NCBI RefSeq assembly: GCF_036370855.1
Contig: NW_026991398.1
Span: 1,178,001 to 1,242,000, forward strand
Source of the DNA: Dromaius novaehollandiae
Taxonomy: Eukaryota > Chordata > Aves > Casuariiformes > Dromaiidae
Length of the DNA stretch: 64,000 nt
Direction of reading: 5' to 3'
Every line of letters starts with the position of its first letter. Positions within the stretch are counted from its first letter, which is position 1. Positions 1-11,076 of this stretch are shown here, piece after piece. The position numbers and the translations under genes were made by a program. The notes beneath the pieces are model-generated. The model saw only the letters and a program-made list of their open reading frames with translations, was not told where the DNA came from and made no database searches.

Positions 1-1719
1 AACTATGCACCACAAAAACATTGCACCACAAAGGGGCTTGTTGTTCTGCTTGTGAACTCTGTGGGCTCCGAGGGATGAGCTCAGAGTCCCAGTGTGATCT
101 GTTAAGGACTGATTGCTGGTTTGAGGGCTTATTTCTTGATGACCAGTGCCAGTGGAAACGGGGAATGGTCTCTGAATTGCCTGCCCGGGGCTGTCCCATG
201 GGTGACAGTGCTGATGAGAGATGCCCATCCTTCTGGAGGGGAATCTGAGCCCCAAGAAGAGCTCAGGGGATCTCCAGGGACAGCGTGTACCTGGGGGAGG
301 GCAGTGAGTGGAGCCTCACAAAATGAGGGACAGTCCATGGTGGAGTGACCAGAAGGTAGAGCACTAAATCCAGGTATGCATGGGGAAACGAGGGCTCTGC
401 AATTGCAGGAGAGGCAGTGGGGACCCAGGAGTCCCAGGGCAGGGGTACTGGAGAGTGATTCCTGCACCCTCAGTGCAACACCACAGGCTGGAGCTAGTGC
501 CCACCCAAACACATCTGCAATTGCAAATGTCCTGGGTCACTCCGAGCACCATCCATGAGCACAGACGTGGGTCAGGAGTATCAGTGATCCCTGTCCAGCT
601 GGGTCTGCTTCCTGCCCTGACCAGCATGGCCAGAGCTGAGTCAGGAGTCACCCTGTGGCCCCACAGCCGCTCACTCTGCAGAGCAGCACCACCAGCCTGC
701 AGCCCTGTGGGGAGCACAGGGCAGGGGTGCAGGAATGGCCAGGCCAGCACAGACACACTGACCTGGGGAAAGGCTCTCTGGGGAGCAGGGATGTCCCAGC
801 AGAAAAGCAGGACAGCATTCAGAGAGAGGAAATGAGAAGAAGAAGAAGGTTTCTCTGTGCACCAGCTTGGGACAGGCGGCTCTGTGCCCAGGGCAGCAGG
901 AGCTGCTGGAGGGGCTGCAGGGCCAGGGCTCTGGTGCTGTGCTGGGCAGTGGGGTGGGCATGGAGGGGCTGCAGGCAGACAGGGAGGGGGATCTGCTGGG
1001 CACAAGAGCAGGGGAGACAGTGACCAGCTTCATTGCGGGGCCTCCTCCCCCATGCCAGGGAGCTGCTCCCCTTGTCCTTGGGCCTGGCCTGAGTGATGCT
1101 GTGGACATGGCTCTGCCTGGCCCTGCACCTCTTGGGTCCTGACCTGACCCTGTCCCCATCCTGCTGACCTGACTCCCCATCTCTGCCTCAGACCTGTGTC
1201 TGACTATGGTCAGGAAAGCCTTGGCAAGGGAAGCTGGGACCCAAGCAGATCCCAGAGAAGGTTGTAAGCACAAACGTTGGCCGTGCAGGCACAGCAGCAG
1301 CTCTTGCCTGACAGCCCATTTAAAGGAGCAAGGAGTGCTTTGGATTTGGACCCCCTACCCAGGTGACGCTGCACACAGAGTCTTAGCTAGATGAAAAAGT
1401 GAGAGCAGCCACTTGGGGTGTGCTTTTTAATGTGTAGTTATGAAAGCAGGTGTTTCTGTATCACAGCTCGAGTGTTTAAGCACCACTTGTGAATGGGTTC
1501 CTGCTACAGAGCACTGGAGTGCTGGGAGCAGCAAGAGCTGGGCTGCTGCGTGTGGGAAGCGGAGCTGGGAGTCGAGGGTGCCGGCAAGGCAGGCAGGGCA
1601 GTGACCCACCAACGAGAGGTGCCGTCCTGCAGTGCTTGGACAAGAGGAGCAGAGCAAGTTTGGGGATGGTAACCGGGGTCAGGTGCAGTTCAGAGATCAC
1701 AGACAAGACCGTAGGGCTC
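1..1719 (+). other. 3' flanking block of an OR14-type repeat unit; no gene
   Basis: No convincing reading frame. Positions 28-228 and 1140-1719 resemble 7376-8134, which lies downstream of the OR14 pseudogene at 5.5 kb. Positions ~200-340 and ~590-800 resemble, in inverted orientation, ~32600-32400 and ~32160-31970, which lie downstream of the minus-strand OR14 gene at 33.0 kb. The block therefore looks like the 3' flank of another plus-strand OR14 unit whose coding part lies left of the window. That last step is inference. Confidence 0.55.
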
Positions 1720-1740
1720 TAAGCAGCCCTGCTGTGCGTG

Positions 1741-1805
1741 GGAGGTTGGACTGGAGACCTCCGGGGGTCTGATCCCACCAAAACTCCTCTGCAACTCCAT
1801 GAATG
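1741..1805 (+). repeat. CR1 LINE 3'-end remnant
   Basis: The text around ggttggactggagacctcc followed by a cccaccaaaactcctctgcaa-like stretch has the typical form of the CR1 3' tail in bird genomes. The same remnant recurs at 8523-8588 in the paralogous block, so it predates that local duplication. Confidence 0.55.
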
Positions 1806-1892
1806 GAAAGACCCCAGGCACAGAGACAGGCTCTGCCTTTCCCATGAGCTGCACTGCTGGCAGGAGAGGGGCAGTGTTAAAGACGGTCTCTG

Positions 1893-2500
1893 ACCCTAGG
1901 TTTCCCAAAGCAGAGTCTCAGATGCAGAGTATCACAAACTCATTTACTCTAAGTGGTACAGCAGCAAATGACAGCTCGAGCTGGGTGCCTCTGGAGAGGG
2001 ACCCAAACAGAGAAACCCCTGGGCAATTATAACTATCCAATCTAAGTTCTCCACCCCTCACGTGATAGTTCGGACCAAGAGTAATATTGAGGTCTGGGGT
2101 CTTCCCATTCCCTATTGAATCCTATCGTCGTTTCTCCAGGTCTGGAGGAGATAGTTCCAGACCATAACAACTAACACTGCCCCAGCAGTGAGCTAAGGCT
2201 TTGTCCCTTCAGGTCCTAATGCCCTGCACTGGTCTTATTTCAAAGCCTTGACACCCTCCCTTTCGGAGTGTGAGACACAGGAATGCAGACCGCTTGGAAC
2301 TCCCTTCTCTTCCCAGCTTGAACCAGTTCTGGGGCCTCTTTTACTGGACTAAGTGAAAGTTCCTCATGTTCTCTGAGTGCAGCCTAAGGCTGCAGCAAAT
2401 TTAGCTCCTCATGCTAAATAAGTTTTATAGCAGTTGTGCTAAGCGGCTATCTCTAGACAGCCCCAGTCCAATATTCTTTAACAGTTTCATAGTCGCTCCA
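1893..2500 (-). mobile_element. Degenerate LTR related to the ERV-C LTR
   Basis: Runs of similarity to the ERV-C LTRs (38616-39809 and 45968-47068) in the same order. They share gaccctaggtttccc, gctgggtgcctc followed by agagggaccc, ctgggcaattata, cccctcacgtg, ggtctggggtct, cttatttcaaagccttgaca and cctaaggct followed by cagcaaattt. The first ~270 bp and the exact outer ends are missing or too diverged to place. No gag, pol or env lies next to it, so it is a solo or fragmentary LTR and an older copy than ERV-C. Confidence 0.75.
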
Positions 2501-2594
2501 CCAGAGCAAGCAGACACTGGCACATGCCTGGACCACCTCTGTCTCTTCAACTGTCACCAGATGTTTGTGTGAGAGCAACTGACTCCCACCCTCC

Positions 2595-5490
2595 ATCTCC
2601 AGTGATTGTAATGGGAGCTTAGACAAGGAGCTCCCAGGCAGACCCCTCCGTTGTGCTCACTTCAGTTTTGGGAAGGGGAATCCCACCTCCTCTGTGTTTG
2701 TGGAGTTCATGGGAGTTAGTTGAATGCCACTGCATCCCAGGGGCTTCTAAATGGGCATGAGATGCCCAGACTGACTCATCTGAATCAACACCTGAACTGT
2801 GGGAAAATGAGCTCCCTTCCTGTCCCCTTCTAGGTGTCCTGCCTAGTGAAGAGATGGAAATATGGATTTCCAGGGTGGGAACTTTCCACCTCTCATAGAT
2901 AACCATCCTCTGATGAAACAAGTGACAGTGCTGTAGCTGGTCTCTCTGTATTGTTTAGGGAGGGACCAAAGGTGATTATTTTGCTTTACATCAGGGAACA
3001 TTTCCCAGGAGGAGGGAGCACAAGGGACAGAGAATGTCAGGCCTTCAGATGGACCCTGCTCCTGAGTGGGGCCAGGCTCCTGGGATGGAGGGAGCTCATG
3101 GCAACCTGGCAGCACTGCCCAGACACAGCTGTGTGCAGGAGCAGCTCCTCTGCCAAGGGCAGCAGGGCTGTGGGCACTGCCTGCTGCTGCTGACATGAGC
3201 TGAGAGAAGGCAGAGAGAAGTGGAAGGCAGTGTGGAGTGGGAGAGTGGCTGACAGTGCATTGTGGGAGAAATCTTCACTGCCCTGAACACAGTAAGTCTC
3301 TGGCTGCAGGGCAATGCTACTGAGGCTCCTGCAGGGATCTTCTAAACCCATTCCAGCACGAATGATCAGTTTTTAAGGATCGCTATCCCAGCTTCTCCAG
3401 TATGGGGGAGGTGATGCTTTAGAGCAGGGCTTCCCTGTCACACCGTCACAGGCACAGGGCATGCTGCTGCCTTCTGCCAGGGACGGTGCAGGGCTGTGAA
3501 GCTGGGACATGCACCAAGATCTGCCCAGGGCTGTGATTCAGAGCAGTGTCCCTGCACCACAGGGGAAGGTGGAAAAAAAAAAGGAAAAGGCTACTTGAAA
3601 GGGAAGGAGTTTTCCTTCCAGGGCTTTCAGTTTCCTAATTTGGCAGGGAGAAAAAGGGAAAGAGTTTGCTGGTTTGGCAAGGGACTGGGACTCGCTAACC
3701 TTCACTCTCAGAGATCAGTAGGTCTGTGAGAAAGGTCAGCAAACCCCTTCAACCCCACCTCAGCTTACAGACAGCACCAGCAGCACCTTTATGGTCTCAT
3801 CAGGGTTTATGTGACCTGCTGCTTAGGACCTGCATGCAGAGATGCCCCTGGCAAGTGCCCTGTCCTGAGTAGTTTCTGTAGGGCAGAACTGTGCACATGG
3901 AGGGTGGGATGGGGTCTGTGAGCACCGACAGGGAAAAGATGTTGGGATCGAGAAAGCTCCAGGCAGCAGGGACAGTGCCAGGCAGCAGAGATGGGCAGGG
4001 AATGAGAGGGAACGGTCAACACAATCGTCATGGGAGGGTGGATTTGGGCAAGTCATGGTCAATCCCTCCGATGCAGACACCTTCTTCTGAGCACTCCCCC
4101 ATGTCTTCTCTCCCACCCAGCAGAGCCTCTGCCCTGACAGTTGTGACATCCAGGGCATGAGCCGCCTCCTCTGCAGTCCGACCTCTGGCAGAGGAGAGGG
4201 GCCTCTCAGCTGTCACGGGCCTGTTTTGTGCTGCCCGACAAAGGGGCTGAGAGCGACTGCTCTGCAAATGTCACTGTCTGCGAGGTGGCTTGTCCAGCTG
4301 GGGAAGGTGAAGGCTTTCCCAAGTGCCTGTCTGTCTGTCTCTCTCCTTGCCTCCTTCAGCACCAGGATCATGATATTGCTCCTTTTTTTCCCTCCTGTCC
4401 ATGCTGCTCCTGTTCTGCTCTCAATCTCCCTGGGGTTGAGGGTTTCAGATGAAGTTCACACACTGACATTGTGAGTTGTACAGCAGAGGAGTCTGCATGG
4501 AAATGAGGTTGCTCCAGCCCCCTTCAAACTTGTGCAGATAAAGGGAATGCAGTCCGTGGAGTTGGGAAATGAGCTGACTCTCCCTTAAGGAGAGCCCATC
4601 TTCAGTCCTAACGGTCCTTTGACTGTTTCTCTGTTGGGTCCTGCCGGGCTGTGAGCTGCCCTCCAGAAAGGCACTGCTGTCTCATAGCATCTCTGTGATC
4701 TCATAGCATCTCCATGAAGCAGCACAGATGCTGAGAGCATGGAGATGGTGGTGGGAGGCTGTCAATGGGCATCTGAAAAGAGCCCTGTGTGTCCTTGGCT
4801 AGAAGAGGAGTGTGGAGACCTCCCTCAGGTGCCTGGAGAAAGGCAGAGAAGGTTGGAGATCTGCACTTTGAAACTGGACTGCTCTGCTCTCAGCAGGGGC
4901 TGGTTCTCTTTTGGGGGGAACAGCATGCTCCAGCTCAAAGAGGTGCAAGCACAGGACAGGTGGGAATGAGACTACTAGACAGTCGAGATGTCCCCACTCC
5001 AAGTGACAGTGCATGCTTTCCTCTCAGGACTCACAGTAGAAATGCCAGGATTTCTACTTTTAAAGAGCACTCCCCAGGGGAGACGAGGGCCTCTCAAAGA
5101 AAATAAACAATATTAAAAAAATCCCTGAAACTCACTTCTGCAACCCTTGTCCTTTAGAATTGGGAGAGAAGATGCTGAAAAGCCCTTCCACAAGATGAAT
5201 GAATTTCATTTGACAGAAATTGTGAATCTCAGAGCTAGTCACCCCCACTCCCATGTACCCCCTGCTGTACAGCAGGACAGACTCCTACGGAAGCTATGGG
5301 CAGAGGTCCCTGCTCCTCATGACTCACTCTGCTAATACAAACCAGAGCTCAAGCAAGGGAAATGGGCAAAGGGCCTCCCAATAAACAGAGAAGCAATATG
5401 AGATTAATAATAAGAAAGGAAAAACATTATTTATTTATTTTTCTTTAAAAGTCTCTCCTAACTTGTCAATGTCTTTTCCTCTTTGGACAG
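2595..5490 (+). other. Conserved 5' flank of OR14-type unit
   Basis: No protein-coding gene. The block matches 37135-33980 in inverted orientation over nearly its whole length, for example at ~2840-3200 against ~36890-36520. In both copies the match runs into the OR coding start. It probably contains the OR promoter, a non-coding upstream exon and an intron: a pyrimidine-rich stretch ending tttggacag lies just before the OR start in both copies and fits a splice acceptor (5482-5490 here). The transcription start cannot be placed from sequence alone. A ctgt repeat lies near 4328-4345. Confidence 0.5.
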
Positions 5491-5513
5491 TCCCCCATGG
5501 CCAGGGGGAGCAA

Positions 5514-6436
5514 ATGTTGAACAGCAGCTCCCTCAACGAGTTCCTCCTCCTGGCATTTGCGGACACGCAGGAGCTGCAGCCCTTGCACGTCTCACTCTTC
5601 CTGGGCATCTACCTGGCTGCCCTCGTGGGTGACGGACTTGTCATCACAGCTATAGCCTTCAGCCACCGCCTCCACACCCCCATGTACTTCTTCCTCCTCA
5701 ACCTCTCCCTCCTCGGCCTTGGCTCCATCTCCACCACTGTCCCCAAATCCATGGCCAATTCCCTGTGGGACACCAGGGCCATTTCCTACTCAGGACGTGC
5801 TGCCCAGGTCTTCCTCTTCCTCCTTTCACTTGCAGCTGAGTGTTCTCTTCTCACAGTCATGGCCTATGACCAGTACGTTGCCATCTGCAGACCCCTGCAC
5901 TACGGGACCATCATGGACCACAAAGCCTGTGTCAGAATGGCAGCAGCTGCCTGGGGCACTGGTTTTCTCAATGCTCTCCTGCACACTGGGAACACATTTT
6001 CAATACCACTCTGCCAAGGCAACACAGTGGAGCAGTTCTTCTGTGAAATCCCCCAGATCCTCAAGCTCTCCTGCTCAGACTCCTACCTCAGGGAAGTTGG
6101 GGCTTATTGTGGTTAGTGCCTGTTTAGTCTGCAGGGTGTTTTGTTTTCATTGTGGTGTTCTACGTGCAGATCTTCACTGCTGTGCTGAGGATCCCCTCTG
6201 AGCAGGGTCGGCACAAAGCCTTTTCCATGTGCCTCCCACACCTGGCCATGGTCTCCCTGTTTGTCAGCACTGGCATGTTTGCCTACCTGAAGCCCCCCTC
6301 CCTCTCCTCCCCAGCTCTGGATCTGGTGGTGGCTGTTCTGTACTCGGTGGTGCCTCCAGCAGTGAACCCCCTCATCTACAGCATGAGGAACAAGGAGATC
6401 AAGGAGGCACTGAAGAAAGTGATTCAGTGGTTATGA
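5514..6436 (+). pseudogene. Olfactory receptor, OR14-like, frameshifted
   Basis: Class II odorant GPCR of the OR14-like group that is amplified in birds. It would act in olfactory neuron cilia through Golf. ATG 5514 gives a start like that of the intact copy at 33.0 kb. Visible motifs are an N-terminal NSS glycosylation site, LHTPMYFF, SMANSLWDTRAISYSG, MAYDQYVAIC (Q replaces the usual R of the DRY motif), KAFSMCLPHL and NPLIYSMRNKE at the C-terminus. The frame breaks twice: one extra G near 6103 (gttggggctt) and one extra base near 6132 (tgcaggg). The first places a stop at 6114-6116, removing TM5-TM7. An upstream ATG at 5496, in-frame in the 33.0-kb copy, is out of frame here. Likely a recent pseudogene; sequencing error at the G run is the alternative. 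Confidence 0.85.
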
Positions 6437-8134
6437 TGTCAATGCCAATAACTGTCCCATGTGCATCTGCTCATCATTCCTAGGGTATTCAGCCTCAAGG
6501 ATACATATTTTTCATTTCTTTCTTTCTTACTTTGCTCTGTTATATTCATGTGAAAAGGAAATGTTTAGGTTCCTCTTACTTCTCAGTAATCCCTCTCTTG
6601 TATTTGATCCAGAGGCCATGTAGAAGCAGGAAACCAGGGTTCTCCTTTCATCAGCAGAGATGGGGGAACCTCAGAGCCTGCTACTCTGAGCTCCCTCGGA
6701 TGCCCCCAGGGCAATGGGGAGAGTTTCCCTTTGCAGTGTCTCTTTCAGCACTGACACCAAGGGAGCTCAGGGGCACAGAGTCAGGCTCAGGTGAGTACAG
6801 GCGGGAGGAGACCATGGGTCCCATGTCCATTAGGAGAGCTCAGCTCCTCTGGCCACAGTCTGGGTGTGATCCCACACCCCTCTCCTGAGAGGGTGGCAGC
6901 CGGCTGTCACTGTGGGCTGGTCCCTTCCCTCTCCAGTGCTCCAACACTCACAGCATATCGTGAGTGGAGGGGAGGAGAGTCTGGATGCAGCCTGTGGGAA
7001 CAGATGCCCTGCTCCTCAGGACTGTTCCCCCACTGCCACAGCAGGCATTTCCTTGCTGCAGCCTTTGCATGGGGGCTGATGCTTTCTGGGAGACACATCC
7101 ACCAACAGCAGCAGGACTTTCTCTTTTCAGGGCTTTCCTCCTCATTCCCACACTGTCCTGCTGTGCTCTCATGTGTGTATATGGCATCAATGCTCTTGTA
7201 ACGTGCTTCCGTGTGCATTCCTGTGAGCTCAGGCAGCACCAGCCCCTGGGCACCCTTATGCCAGACCTGGCCTCCAGAATAACATTTCCATAACAAAAGG
7301 GGTTCTCCTTTGTTATCTGCCTGAAGTCTGGCCTTTCTTCAGAAGATGGAGTCAAAAATATGCTCAAGGCAATGCACCACCAAGGGGTCCAGTGTTCTGC
7401 TTGTGAACTCCATGGGAGCCAGGGGATGAGCTCAGAGTCCCCGGTAATCTGTTAGGGACTGAGGGTTGGATTCAGGGCTCATCTCTCAGTGACCAGTGCC
7501 AGTGGAGATGGTGAATGGTGTCTGAATTACCTTCCCAGGGCTGTCTCACGGGTGACAGTGCTGATGACCTGACCCTGTCCCCGTCCTGCTGACCTGACTC
7601 CTCATCTCTACCTGGGACCTGCCTCTGACTACAGCCAAGAAAGCCTTGGCAAGGGAAGGTGGGATCCAAGGAGATCCCAAGGAAGGCTGTAAATACAAAA
7701 GGTGACTCTATGTCCGTAGCAGCAACTCTTACCTGACAGCCACTATAAAGGTGTGAGGAGAGCTTCAGATTTTGACCCTCTACCCAGGTAACATTGCATG
7801 CAGAGTCTCAGCTGCATGAAGAAGCGAGAACAGTCACTTGGGGTCAGATTTTGTGATGCCCAGTTATGACAACAGGTCTTTCTGTGTCACAGCTTGACCC
7901 TTTATGCACCATTTCTGACAGAGTTCCTGCGACAGAGAGTATGTTGTCGGGAGCAGCAAGAGCGGGGCTGCTCCGTGCGGGAAGTGGAGTTGGGAGCTGA
8001 GGGTGCCAGCAAGGCAGGCAGGGCAGGGACCCACCGATGAGAGGTGCCGTCCCACAGTGCCCGGAGAAGAGGAGCAGAGCAGATTTGGGGATGGTAACTG
8101 GGGTCAGGCACAGTCCAGCGATGGCCAGACAAGA
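6437..8134 (+). other. 3' flank of the OR14-type unit; no gene
   Basis: No supported coding region. 7376-8134 is paralogous to 28-228 plus 1140-1719 and lacks the intervening ~910 bp. The intervening part of the other copy resembles the 3' flanks of the OR14 genes at 33.0 and 63.1 kb. 6437-7370 holds nothing I can name. Confidence 0.5.
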
Positions 8135-8140
8135 CTCAAG

Positions 8141-8491
8141 TGTTGGGGACCAAGATAGGATGATGCTGTGTAAGACAGCAGAGGATCTCTAAGGCAGAAA
8201 GTGATGATGTGGTAAGTACGATCTGTGGCCAGAATGTGTGCACGTGAGTTGCCCGTAATCACGATGTGCCTTGCTGCCTACGTGCCAGCAATCACAGTGT
8301 GCCTTCCTGCCTGCCTGCCAGGGATCAGGATGTGCCTTCCTGCCTGTCACAAGATGCCACAATGCACAAGGAGATACGTGGCAGGAAGAGGGGCTGGCCT
8401 TGGTTGGTTGCTATATAACCAGCCATTGTTGTCTCAGTAAAGGAGATCTCTTGCACCATCCTGTCTGAGGTCCGTGTCGTCATATGCCACA
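8141..8491 (+). mobile_element. Solo LTR (351 bp) with 6-bp target duplication
   Basis: Begins TGTTGGGGAC and ends ATGCCACA, i.e. TG...CA. Flanks ctcaag (8135-8140) and ctcaaa (8492-8497) form a 6-bp target duplication with one mismatch. TATATAA at 8412-8418 and AGTAAA at 8436-8441 fit a U3/R core promoter and polyadenylation signal on the plus strand. The paralogous block near 1704-1722 reads straight across this site without an insert. It is not similar to the ERV-A/B or ERV-C LTRs. Six-bp duplications are usual for alpha- and betaretroviruses, so a class II element is likely but unproven. Confidence 0.8.
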
Positions 8492-8522
8492 CTCAAAGGC
8501 TCCAAACAGCCCTGCTTTGTGT

Positions 8523-8588
8523 GGCAGGTTGGACTGGAGACCTCCAGAGATCCCTTCCCACCAAAACTCCTCTGAGATTCCATGAATT
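8523..8588 (+). repeat. CR1 LINE 3'-end remnant
   Basis: Paralogue of the remnant at 1741-1805, with ggttggactggagacctcc followed by agagatcccttcccacc. It lies directly right of the solo LTR. Confidence 0.55.
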
Positions 8589-8589
8589 C

Positions 8590-10559
8590 TTGCTCCTTGG
8601 CCTCTGCTCTAGCACGGCTGGCAGGGCGTGGAGAGCCCCTGGGGCAGAGCAGAACAACCTTGGCTGGGAGAGCATGGGGGGGGGGGGGGGGAGATCCAGA
8701 AGTCCCTATCTCAGCCCTGGGCTTTGGAAAACTCCCTCACGCACCCCGAGAGGCTCCACCTGCCTCTTCCACCCTCCCTGTGCTCCCCTCCCGTTGGCCA
8801 AAGTGGAGTCCAGCATCACCTGGGGACTCTCTTCCCCATGGGGAGGGGAGGGAGGGCCTTCACCAGCCCCATGCTGCCTTTTCCACCCCTGGCCTTTGCA
8901 GCTACCCGGGCCTGGGTCCACTTGCCTTCCTCACAGTCATGGCTCCCCTGAAGCCCATGAAGATGCCGGTGCCCCTACCCTCGAGTGGGCATCCACCCCA
9001 AACCTGGAGCCTGACTGGCCAGAAAGGCATCGCCCATCCAGTGCCCTGGCCATACCGCCAAGGCCAGGGGTCTTTGCCCCAATTTCCCTGCTCCTCCCCT
9101 GCTTCTGGCACCGCTGCTGTTGTGCCCATGTCAAACCCTCCTGCTGCCAGACTGCCCCTGGCCCGAGGCAGCTCCAGCTCCCTCCAGGGCTGCACTGGAG
9201 CCTTTCAGGAGCAGGCTGAGGTGGGGCTGGCACTGCCAGGGTGGGTCGGGAGAGGGCAGCTCCCCTCTGCCATGCTGGGGCTGGGGCTGGGGCTGGGGCT
9301 GGGCACAGCGTTTCCCTGGGGAGCTCCCTGAGGAGCCGCTCCGGGGGATCCTCCACCTCTGCCCTGGCAGCAGCACCAGTGCTGAGGGTGCTGGGGTGGA
9401 AGTGCACAGAGGGTGGAAGGGGCACAGGCTGCCCAGGGGAGCATCAAGATCATATCTGTGCACACAGGGATGGAGTGACGAAAGCCAGAGCTCAGCTGGA
9501 GCTGGCATCACAGACCTCGGACATGCAAACTGCTGGGGTATTATTAAATGACTCCTAAATGATCCTCCAGAGTCTGGGAGGTCTGAGCGCCCAGCCCCTG
9601 CCCAGTCCCGGCTGAGCCCCTCATGGGGGTCTGCAGACAGCCATGCTCCAGGATCTGCTGGGGTCTGGTGCAGAAGAGAGGCCATGCAGGGCTGGCCTCT
9701 TCACCTCCATTGGGGGACATCTCCGTGTAATAGGTTCAGTCTCAGGTCAGGTGGGGTTTTCCCCAAATACCCCTTGCAGGTGGGGAAGCCCCAGAGTGCA
9801 AGCCTGACTTGGAAGGTGGGGGGGAAGGCAGACAAATGAGACTGTCGGAGCCTGACTATCTCCTCCATGGTCACCAGTAACTGTGACATCAGAGACTGTG
9901 ACATCACAATTGGGCAACCAGGTGAGCACATGAGGTGGGGCAGCACAGGCTCACCTGCCCTGGAGGCCAATGGGCACCAACATGCTTTTCTTTGCTCTAG
10001 CAGGGGTGATGACCTGAGGGACTGCTTCAAAGCAGTTTCCTAATAGAACAAGGAAACCTGCTTCTCTGTCTCACCCAAGGCTGGAGTTGGTCATTTCTGC
10101 TGAATTTCATGACATCTGGCCACCTGCAGTCCTGCTCTCAGATCACCTGGGACTAGAGAGGGCTCCTCTGGCTTCTCTCTCAAGGAGAAGGATGGACTGC
10201 ATTTGTGTCTTTTCTGCTGGTGGAGGCAGTGGGTTCCTAGGATGTGTCCTGGCTCCCAGAGCTCTCCCCTGGACACACTGGCCAGCATGCTTATTGCTGT
10301 GGCTTTACTGACTGTTGGTCATCCTCTCTCTCTGGTCATTCCCAGCGTCCCCATCTCCTTACCAGGTTTGCCAGGCTGTCAGCAAAGATGCTTCTGCCCT
10401 GCTTGTTCAGGCTGACCCTATCTCTTCCGAGCAAAGAGGGCCCCATGGTCGTAAAAACCAAAGTCCTGTTGCTGACACCAGCTGTGCAACAGTTGTTGGC
10501 CCACAGGATCTGTCCCCACCTCCTCAAGCCCTTTGCCATCACCAGCACCCAATGTTGAA
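8590..10559. other. GC-rich stretch without a recognisable gene
   Basis: Several reading frames longer than 100 codons overlap on both strands around 8520-9560, but they only reflect high GC content. None has a recognisable domain, and the frames are mutual shadows. A run of 16 G lies at 8676-8691. Nothing else identifiable. Confidence 0.5.
9277..9303 (+). repeat. (GGGGCT)n microsatellite
   Basis: Four and a half perfect copies of GGGGCT. The regularly spaced G4 runs could form a G-quadruplex. Confidence 0.9.
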
Positions 10560-10561
10560 TT

Positions 10562-11056
10562 GCCATAAGACATGCGGACACCCAGGCAACTCGTAATTCC
10601 CGAGATGCCAAGGTAGATGCTTCGGCGGCTGTTAGTGTGATTATTGCTCCAGGGTTAGCAGATTGGATTCACCACAGAAGCGGCCATCTGGGTGGAGACA
10701 GGGCCACCCAATGGACTAGCGTTCGAGGTCTTCACACCACCATCGTGGCATAAAAAGGGACAAGACAGCATTGCCCCTGTTGTACCCACTTAGCTCCATG
10801 GCGGTTGCAGACCGAAAAGCTGTATATTTGCAGAGGACAAAAGCCTGGGGAGGTGGTGATATGGGACCCCTACAGGAGACACAGTGGCACAGATATGTCC
10901 TGACCACAGTAGATTCCTGCTCTGGTCTATTGTGCACCCACTCTTGTGCCACAGCTACCCAGGCTCACATCATTAAGGCATTAGAAGATTTGACTGAGTT
11001 TTATAGTTCATACGTGGAGAATCATTGCCTCAGAACTGCACAGCATGGCAGGGGAA
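10562..11056 (+). pseudogene. Decayed retroviral pol relic (RNase H end and integrase)
   Basis: One frame gives an RNase H tail followed by an HX3H-like motif (WIHHRSGHLG, ~10660-10695) and a CPCC pair (~10770), resembling the HHCC zinc-binding start of integrase. After a frame change the frame at 10771-11076 gives GDMGPLQETQWHRYVLTTVD and SGLLCTHSCATATQAHIIKA, which fits an integrase core with its first catalytic Asp in VTTVD-type context. In-frame stops and at least one frameshift make it non-functional. It differs from the pol genes of ERV-A, ERV-B and ERV-C. A class III (ERVL-like) origin seems likeliest by eye, but this is tentative. Confidence 0.6.
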
Positions 11057-11076
11057 GTGCTCTGAGACCTTGCTAA

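Noticed and set aside
8521-9331. Overlapping frames of 230-250 codons
   Set aside because: GC-rich low-stop sequence with frames on both strands, no domain, no splice or start context, and a G run and (GGGGCT)n inside.
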